Assembly: GCA_946482575.1 (NCBI GenBank)
Contig: CAMLRZ010000009.1
Location: 1 to 46,588 of the forward strand
Direction of reading: 5' to 3'
Length of the DNA stretch: 46,588 nucleotides
From: an uncultured Candidatus Saccharibacteria bacterium
GTDB taxonomy: Bacteria; Patescibacteria; Saccharimonadia; Saccharimonadales; UBA4665
The notes under the pieces are model-generated. The model did no database searches. It was not told where the DNA came from and saw only the letters and a program-made list of their open reading frames with translations. Each line of letters opens with the position of its first letter. The first letter of the stretch is position 1. Shown piece after piece: positions 41,428-46,588 of this stretch. The position numbers were made by a program, and so were the translations under genes.

Positions 41428-42564
41428 ATGATTCGAGTAGCAAGCACCGCATCACGGGTTGTATATGCTCGAGTGGCCAAGCCACTGCTGTTCGCACAAC
41501 AACCCGATAAGGTACATGAACGCATGATGCACGTAGGCGGCCGGCTGCAAAAACACTCTGGCGCACGAGCGCTACTGCGCGCCGGGTGGGCCTATCAAAA
41601 TCACAACGTACTCCAGCAAACGATTCACGGCATTACCTTTAAGAATCCGGTAGGCCTAAGTGCCGGATTTGATAAAAACTTTCAACTTCCACCATTGGTA
41701 AAAGCCATTGGTTTTGGATTTATGGAAGGTGGATCGGTAACGTATCACGCCTGCAGCGGCAATCCAAAACCCTGGTTTTACAGGCTGCCACGCAGCAAGT
41801 CGCTGGTGGTGAATGCGGGGCTCGGTAACAATGGCGTTGTCCGAAGTTTGGATCAAATTCGCCGCTATGGACGCCAGACATTTTTTGATTTTCCGCTCAA
41901 TATTTCGGTGGCCAAAACGAACTTACCGCGAGTCTTTACCGAGCAAGAAGGTATCGACGATTTTGTCGCGTGTGTTCGCACACTAAAAACTGCCGGCGTG
42001 GGCGATATGATTACACTTAACATTTCGTGCCCCAACGCGTTCGGTGGCGAGTCTTTTACCGACCCCCACAAGCTTGACCATCTTTTGCAGGCAATAGATG
42101 CACTGGAGTTATCGCAGCCATTATTTATCAAAATGCCGAGCGACTTAGCCTGGCCAGCCTTCAAAAAGTTGCTAGCCGTTATCGACAAACATGAGGTAGC
42201 CGGCGTGACTATTAGCAATCTGGCCAAAGACCGCTCCAAGTTGTCGTTGGCCGATCCGTTGCCCGATTCAATCAAAGGCAACTTGAGCGGTAAGCCTACG
42301 TGGGATCTAAGCAATATGCTCATAGCACGAACGTACCAAACCTACGGCTCACGCTTTGTCATTATTGGCGTGGGCGGCATTTTTTCGGCACAAGACGCCT
42401 ATACCAAAATTCGACTGGGTGCGAGCCTGGTAGAGCTAATCACCGGTATGGTTTTTGAAGGGCCACAGCTCATTGGTCAGATCAACCGGGATCTGGTGGC
42501 GCTTATCAAAAAAGATGGTTTTCACAATGTCCACCAGGTCATTGGCAAAGACGCCATAAAATAA
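41428..42564 (+). CDS. pyrD: dihydroorotate dehydrogenase, class 2 (quinone)
   Basis: This step of pyrimidine synthesis oxidises dihydroorotate to orotate and, in class 2, reduces a membrane quinone. The 378-aa protein has an N-terminal helix pair (about 5-60) of the class 2 type, FKNPVGLSAGFDKNFQ (about 71-86), GFMEGGSVTYHACSGNPKPW, VNAGLGNNGV, TLNISCPNAFGG (about 196) and VIIGVGGIFSAQDAY (about 311) for FMN. AAGGAGG lies before the ATG. It is co-transcribed with VKOR. No other pyrimidine gene is near, so salvage of dihydroorotate or a redox role is possible. Confidence 0.88.
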   Translation: MIRVASTASRVVYARVAKPLLFAQQPDKVHERMMHVGGRLQKHSGARALLRAGWAYQNHNVLQQTIHGITFKNPVGLSAGFDKNFQLPPLVKAIGFGFMEGGSVTYHACSGNPKPWFYRLPRSKSLVVNAGLGNNGVVRSLDQIRRYGRQTFFDFPLNISVAKTNLPRVFTEQEGIDDFVACVRTLKTAGVGDMITLNISCPNAFGGESFTDPHKLDHLLQAIDALELSQPLFIKMPSDLAWPAFKKLLAVIDKHEVAGVTISNLAKDRSKLSLADPLPDSIKGNLSGKPTWDLSNMLIARTYQTYGSRFVIIGVGGIFSAQDAYTKIRLGASLVELITGMVFEGPQLIGQINRDLVALIKKDGFHNVHQVIGKDAIK

Positions 42565-42574
42565 TCATAAGCTT

Positions 42575-42603
42575 TTGCTAACTTGGGCAACTCATGATAT
42601 GAT
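42575..42603 (+). promoter_or_regulatory. promoter of the HIT-like gene
   Basis: TTGCTA at 42575-42580, a 17-nt spacer and TATGAT at 42598-42603 with TGA before it. The start would be near 42611, giving a leader of about 60 nt. Confidence 0.7.
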
Positions 42604-42647
42604 TTTTTTGAGCTACAGAAATTCTTACGTTTCTTGGGGCTAGAGTC

Positions 42648-42666
42648 GGCCACTCATGGAGTGGTC
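42648..42666 (+). promoter_or_regulatory. leader hairpin covering the ribosome site of the HIT-like gene
   Basis: GGCCACTC (42648-42655) pairs with GAGTGGTC (42659-42666) around a 3-nt loop. The GGAG site (42658-42661) for ATG 42670 lies at its loop and 3' arm. Confidence 0.5.
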
Positions 42667-42669
42667 GTT

Positions 42670-43104
42670 ATGTGTGTAAAGAAGGGCAATCGAATGTTTC
42701 GTTATCGTAAAAACTATAAAAATTACAAGAACCACAACGACGGTCAGTGTCCTTTTTGCCACCCCATCAAACAAAATATTATCGAGGAAACCCAGCTTTC
42801 GCTGGTAGTAAAAAGCACGTATCCCTACAGCCTGTGGGAGGTGCGCGATGTTATTGAGCACAACTTGATTGTTCCCAAGCGCCACCGGGGAAGTCTGGCC
42901 GACCTGACTGCCGCCGAACAACAAGATATCGTCCGTCTTATGGCCAAATACGAAAAAGCGGGCTATGACGTCTATGCCCGAGGTACCGGCAGCGTACAGC
43001 GCACGATTCCACTGCATCAACACACGCACTTGTTCAAGACGAGTCGCAAAGCAGCTCGCGTAGTATTATTTAGCAAAAAACCGTACTTTTTGTTTAAAGT
43101 CTAA
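42670..43104 (+). CDS. HIT-like protein
   Basis: HIT proteins hydrolyse or transfer nucleoside phosphates. The 144-aa protein has CPFCHP (about 27-32, a possible metal site), the strand EHNLIVPKRHRGSLADL (about 71-87) and the His triad LHQHTHLF (about 119-126). Between them KYEKAGYDVYARGTGSVQRT replaces the usual GxNxG segment. The ATG 42670 has GGAG 8 nt upstream; ATG 42694 in frame is an alternative and would remove eight basic residues. The Cys motif suggests a galactose-1-phosphate uridylyltransferase-like branch. Confidence 0.7.
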   Translation: MCVKKGNRMFRYRKNYKNYKNHNDGQCPFCHPIKQNIIEETQLSLVVKSTYPYSLWEVRDVIEHNLIVPKRHRGSLADLTAAEQQDIVRLMAKYEKAGYDVYARGTGSVQRTIPLHQHTHLFKTSRKAARVVLFSKKPYFLFKV

Positions 43105-43106
43105 GT

Positions 43107-44762
43107 TTATTCGCCAATAATAACTGTTTCGCCGCCCATTTTTTGTGTAAAGTAGCTGTCGTGCGAAATGTACAAAATAGCGCCATGGTAATCTGCCAGG
43201 GCCTGTTCCAGCTCTTCAATACTCGGCAAATCAAGGTGGTTGGTGGGTTCGTCCAACACTAAAATTTGTGGATCATTAGCCAACATGGCAATCAACTGAA
43301 AACGTGCTTTTTGGCCGCCGCTCAGCTGCTCAAGCGGAACCTCACCATCGCTGACCGGATTAAATAAATAGTCGCTCAACAGCTGCATCACGCGTTGCTG
43401 CGTAATGTTTTGACCTTTGTGAGCGTAGACTTGCTCGATTGCCTCAGCCAACGTTAGCTCCAGATACTGGGAGTCGATTTCTTGTTCGTAGTAGCCTAGA
43501 TTCAGTTCTTTTTCGGTGGCAATGTGGCCAGCAAATTTAGTGCAGGCCAGGGGAGTCCCATGAACCATAGACATGATGGCGTTAACTAACGTGGTCTTAC
43601 CAGCACCGTTGCGGCCATGCAGGCGAATGCGGCCGCCTTCGCGCAAGCTAAACGTTACGTCGCTAAACAGCGGCGCTTCGTAGCCTAATGAAACTTTGGT
43701 TACGTCCACCAGCAGACGCTCGGAACTCGTGTCTTTGGTGCGCGTGCGTACACGAATATTGCGTGCTTTGTGCTTGTCGTAAGCCGTGGCTAATTTGTCG
43801 TTCATGTCTTGTGTTGACTCGCGGTCAATCCAAAATGATGGTTTTTCTTTGGTCTCAAGCTGGGCTAATTCTTTTTCGGCACGTTGTTGCTGGCTCTTGA
43901 ATCGATGAATCGTGCCCGGATCGCGCGCTTTTTCTTTCATACGCTTAAAGCGAACCACGTCAGCCCGCAGATTTTCAATGCGGCGCTGCGTAACGTCATA
44001 TTCATTGATTTGCGAGATAACCTGCGTTTTGTTGGTCTGCAAATAGGCGTCGTAGTTGCCCTTAAATACAAAAGCCTGGCCGTCACGAATTTCGATAATT
44101 TTGTCTACTTGGCGCAATACGTCGCGATCGTGGGTGATCACCAATATAGCCTCGGAAGCTTGCGTAAACCACGTAATAAACGCTGTCTTAGCAATGTAGT
44201 CCATGTGGTTGGTGGGCTCGTCAATTAAAGCTAGATCAGCGCGAGAGCGCTGGATTTTCATTAGCTCCACCAATCGCTTTTGGCCACCGCTCAGCTCACC
44301 AATGGTATGGTCCAACTTGGCGTCATCTAATTGGTATTCGGCACACAGCTGCCGAATCTCGTCCTCCACCTGGTAATACCCCAGCTGCGCAAAACGTTCC
44401 AAAGCGTCGGCGTATTGCTGCATTTTGTGGTTACTTGCGCCCATATGTTCCGGATACGTGGTGATAATGTGGTGCAAAGCTGCGAATTCTGGCAGGTCGC
44501 CTTGGATGTATTCCAGCACCTGTTTGTGTTCCAGACCGTGATGTTCCTGCCGACTGGCAGCCACAATGGCGTTGCGACGCAGAGTAATATCGCCCTCAAA
44601 GTCTTTGTCCTCACCGGTGATAATGTGAAACAACGTTGATTTGCCCATGCCGTTGCGGCCAATCAGGCCAACTTTTTCGCCGGGCTGCACCGAAAAATGC
44701 AGGTCGTCATACAAGACCTTGTTGCCAAACGATTTTTCGGTCACATCAACAGATAAAAGCAT
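43107..44762 (-). CDS. ABC-F family ATPase
   Basis: ABC-F proteins have two ATPase domains and no membrane part; they act at the ribosome in translation or antibiotic protection. The 551-aa protein has Walker A GRNGMGKST (about 35) and GRNGAGKTT (about 386), signatures LSGGQKRLVELM and LSGGQKARFQLI, and DEPTNHMD and DEPTNHLD. The linker between domains (about 245-320) is charged and helical, as usual. No arm insert as long as that of EttA is evident. A TAGTAT box lies six bases before its start. Confidence 0.9.
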   Translation of the reverse strand: MLLSVDVTEKSFGNKVLYDDLHFSVQPGEKVGLIGRNGMGKSTLFHIITGEDKDFEGDITLRRNAIVAASRQEHHGLEHKQVLEYIQGDLPEFAALHHIITTYPEHMGASNHKMQQYADALERFAQLGYYQVEDEIRQLCAEYQLDDAKLDHTIGELSGGQKRLVELMKIQRSRADLALIDEPTNHMDYIAKTAFITWFTQASEAILVITHDRDVLRQVDKIIEIRDGQAFVFKGNYDAYLQTNKTQVISQINEYDVTQRRIENLRADVVRFKRMKEKARDPGTIHRFKSQQQRAEKELAQLETKEKPSFWIDRESTQDMNDKLATAYDKHKARNIRVRTRTKDTSSERLLVDVTKVSLGYEAPLFSDVTFSLREGGRIRLHGRNGAGKTTLVNAIMSMVHGTPLACTKFAGHIATEKELNLGYYEQEIDSQYLELTLAEAIEQVYAHKGQNITQQRVMQLLSDYLFNPVSDGEVPLEQLSGGQKARFQLIAMLANDPQILVLDEPTNHLDLPSIEELEQALADYHGAILYISHDSYFTQKMGGETVIIGE

Positions 44763-44768
44763 GGTTCA

Positions 44769-44774
44769 ATACTA
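44769..44774 (-). promoter_or_regulatory. -10 box of the ABC-F gene
   Basis: TAGTAT on the minus strand, six bases before the start at 44762. Confidence 0.45.
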
Positions 44775-44791
44775 CCACGTATCAGAGGTAA

Positions 44792-44821
44792 TTGACAGAT
44801 GCTGCAAAAATGTTTTATATA
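44792..44821 (+). promoter_or_regulatory. promoter of the 44830 hydrolase gene (leaderless)
   Basis: Consensus TTGACA at 44792-44797, an 18-nt spacer and TATATA at 44816-44821, eight bases before ATG 44830. Confidence 0.7.
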
Positions 44822-44829
44822 AGTGCTAC

Positions 44830-45777
44830 ATGTCCGAAGCACCGCCCGCATCATACAAATACAACAAGATATTCGACGATCTTCCAACGCCCGTTTTGAT
44901 GGTGCGTACCCCAGATGGTCGTGATTTAGCGGTCAACCCGCTCGCAACATACGACCATAATCCGTCCATATTTCTACTGCACGGGAGTCCGGGCTGCCGA
45001 TTAGGCCCCTTGCCGCGCAAATTCGCATTACACACCTTGGGCGTTAACGTTATTTCGTATGACCGGCCCGGCTATGGCCGATCTACTCGGCTCGAAGACA
45101 GGTCGGTTGCCGATGCAGCCCAAGACGTGGCGGCTATAGCCGACGCATTCGGGCTGGAGCGTTTCAGTGTTATCGGCAGATCAGGAGGCGCTGCGCACGC
45201 CCTCGGGTGTGCCGCGCTGCTAGGTGATCGCGTAATAAGCGTTGCCGGGCTAGTGGGCATTGCACCGCCCACCCCATCTTTTGACCGATACGATGGCATG
45301 GCTTCCAATAATGCCGCCTTATATCAGCAAAGTTCCGCCGAACTACAGAGCCAGTACGCTGCATTCGCGGAAGCAGTAGCTCACAATCCTAGCTCTTTTC
45401 TTGACGACTTTTTGCTAGAGCTAATGCCAGACGTAGACAAACGAGTCATCGCTGACGCCGGTATTCGCGCGCTGCACCTAGACGCATACCATGAGGCGCT
45501 CATACCCCAACAGGGGATTGGGTGGGTTGACGACACACTAGCATTACGTCGCGACTGGGAATTCAATTTAAGCGATGTGCAGCAGCCCACCTTACTGTGG
45601 CATGGTGAATCCGATCAGTTCTCGCCGTACGCTAATTCTTTATACATGGCCGAGCAGATTCGTGCTGGCGGTAATCAGAACGTGCACACACAAGTCACCC
45701 CAAATGCCGGCCACTTTGGTGCACTCAGCGAAGCAATTCCTGTTCTAGCCTGGCTGCGTGAACAGCATGAGGCATAG
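44830..45777 (+). CDS. alpha/beta hydrolase
   Basis: The 315-aa protein has the oxyanion-type strand IFLLHGSPGCRLGPLP (about 50-65), YDRPGYGRST (about 80), the elbow SVIGRSGGAAHALG (Ser about 121), the acid segment LLWHGESDQFSPYAN (about 260) and the His in TPNAGHFGAL (about 298). All three catalytic positions are in place, as in epoxide hydrolase or haloperoxidase-like esterases. It is cytosolic. I chose ATG 44830 because the promoter ends eight bases before it; an open frame extends upstream but overlaps the promoter. Substrate unknown. Confidence 0.82.
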   Translation: MSEAPPASYKYNKIFDDLPTPVLMVRTPDGRDLAVNPLATYDHNPSIFLLHGSPGCRLGPLPRKFALHTLGVNVISYDRPGYGRSTRLEDRSVADAAQDVAAIADAFGLERFSVIGRSGGAAHALGCAALLGDRVISVAGLVGIAPPTPSFDRYDGMASNNAALYQQSSAELQSQYAAFAEAVAHNPSSFLDDFLLELMPDVDKRVIADAGIRALHLDAYHEALIPQQGIGWVDDTLALRRDWEFNLSDVQQPTLLWHGESDQFSPYANSLYMAEQIRAGGNQNVHTQVTPNAGHFGALSEAIPVLAWLREQHEA

Positions 45778-45887
45778 CTACGAGGATTATTACACATACA
45801 CGTCTAATTTTTGGCAACCATTGCCAAACAAGTTCACTGCATTTTTGGCCGGCAAACTATACAGTAGACAAGGGAAGGAGGTACGTT

Positions 45888-46493
45888 ATGCAACCGAATA
45901 GCCCAACCACACCACCTATTGACCCCAACGGCATGATGCCGGGTTTTACCACACCCGCCGAGGAGGCGTATAAACAGCAAAAAATTGGCAATTTGCCCGA
46001 GCCCCAGGCCGAAAAATTATTATCTAAGCCGCTGCTCATTGCGCGCAATCCGTGGGCGCTGGTAGTACGAATTGTGGGCATGATCATTTTTGCTGACCTC
46101 AGCCTGATGGTCGCAGGTAGCGTTGGCGTGTACCTGTTCGCCAACACCGACCAGTACTACATGCTCGCAATTATTGGTGCGCTGGTGCTTATAAAAGCTA
46201 TTTTGCTGGTGGCCATTGTGTTCAAAATGACCGTGGATTGGGTCCCCGATGATTACCAGTTAACTGAGCGCCAGCTGATAACCCGCCAGGGCATCGCCAA
46301 CAAAGAAGACAAAACGTATGAGCTCGCCAACATTCGTCATGTGGGCGTTAACCAAACTATGGTTGGACGACAGCTAGAGTTTGGCGACATTACGTTGCTT
46401 ATTGCCACCGCCGGACTAAACGAAACCATTCTGCTGCGCGACGTTAAAGACCCGCACCATTACGAAGAGGTTTTCAGGCAATACCTGGGCTAA
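45888..46493 (+). CDS. membrane protein with a bacterial PH domain (bPH2)
   Basis: The 201-aa protein has a Pro-rich cytosolic start, two membrane helices (about 60-88 and 92-118) and a C-terminal bPH2 domain (about 122-201): DWVPDDYQLTERQLITRQGI, YELANIRHVGVNQTMVGRQLEFGDITL and the final VKDPHHYEEVFRQYL are typical of YdbS/YdbT-like proteins. Function is not well known. AAGGAGG lies before the ATG. Its stop overlaps the stop of the opposing gene. Confidence 0.8.
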   Translation: MQPNSPTTPPIDPNGMMPGFTTPAEEAYKQQKIGNLPEPQAEKLLSKPLLIARNPWALVVRIVGMIIFADLSLMVAGSVGVYLFANTDQYYMLAIIGALVLIKAILLVAIVFKMTVDWVPDDYQLTERQLITRQGIANKEDKTYELANIRHVGVNQTMVGRQLEFGDITLLIATAGLNETILLRDVKDPHHYEEVFRQYLG

Positions 46494-46588
46494 GACTTTT
46501 TCTTGGCCACGCTTTTGACAGCGGCAGTGCCAGCAATGCCTACCAAACTCCAGATCGCTAGATCAGCAAAAAATGCTTTAAAGCTGAT
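46490..46588 (-). CDS. C-terminal end of a gene running off the window
   Basis: On the minus strand 32 codons read in frame from the window edge to TAG at 46492-46490: a hydrophobic segment (FFADLAIWSLVGIAGTAAV) followed by a basic tail KSVAKKKS. It looks like the last membrane helix of a small membrane protein. The stop overlaps that of the convergent PH-domain gene by two bases. Confidence 0.55.
   Translation of the reverse strand: MSFKAFFADLAIWSLVGIAGTAAVKSVAKKKS

Overview
The window looks like a chromosome segment of a Candidatus Saccharibacteria (TM7) or closely related CPR bacterium; this assignment is an inference. The signs are compact packing of small genes, moderate GC, the standard code (TGA is used as a stop), stand-alone single-domain enzymes, an isolated F1Fo-ATPase operon, many membrane-anchored surface proteins, an intron-bearing tRNA, and promoters whose -10 box lies 6-9 nt upstream of the start codon (leaderless mRNAs).

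Layout. 1-5.8 kb: partial tRNA-Gln, a PadR regulator with an alpha/beta hydrolase, small membrane proteins, a LytR-CpsA-Psr wall ligase and a prephenate dehydratase. 5.8-6.95 kb: a GC-rich two-gene cassette bounded by a perfect 16-bp inverted repeat, with a native-looking promoter just outside it pointing in. 7-17.5 kb: FAD-linked oxidase, NDH-2, a UvrD-like helicase-nuclease, aquaporin, a zeta-type (cadmium) carbonic anhydrase-like protein and several unknowns. 17.5-24.2 kb: the complete ATP synthase operon on the minus strand. 24.2-30.4 kb: glutaredoxin, a CobO-like/DAG-kinase-like operon, a membrane-anchored SNase, a GT2, a membrane-anchored glycosidase-like protein and an alpha/beta hydrolase. 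30.4-31.15 kb: a second GC-rich island with one lipoprotein. 31.2-38.1 kb: smpB, GT4, a tRNA-Asn interrupted by a 232-nt group I intron, a secreted protein, an S51 peptidase, a PhnB-like protein, a GH15-like protein and a P-loop kinase. 38.1-46.6 kb: a large anchored beta-helix protein, a Crp-type regulator divergent from VKOR-pyrD, an HIT protein, an ABC-F ATPase, an alpha/beta hydrolase, a PH-domain membrane protein and the tail of a last gene.

How the genes fit together. NDH-2, class 2 DHODH, VKOR and the FAD-linked oxidase are all potentially quinone-linked and sit beside a complete ATP synthase. A Crp-type regulator with a CRP-like recognition helix (RETISR) has a matching GTGA-N6-TCAC operator in its own divergent promoter region. 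A near-identical operator lies upstream of the glutaredoxin gene, which suggests a small thiol-redox regulon. A second theme is surface biology: an LCP ligase, anchored SNase, anchored glycosidase-like protein, lipoprotein, beta-helix protein and secreted proteins, as expected of an epibiont. The observations most worth following are the inverted-repeat cassette, the group I intron in tRNA-Asn, the Crp operator pair and the systematic leaderless promoters.
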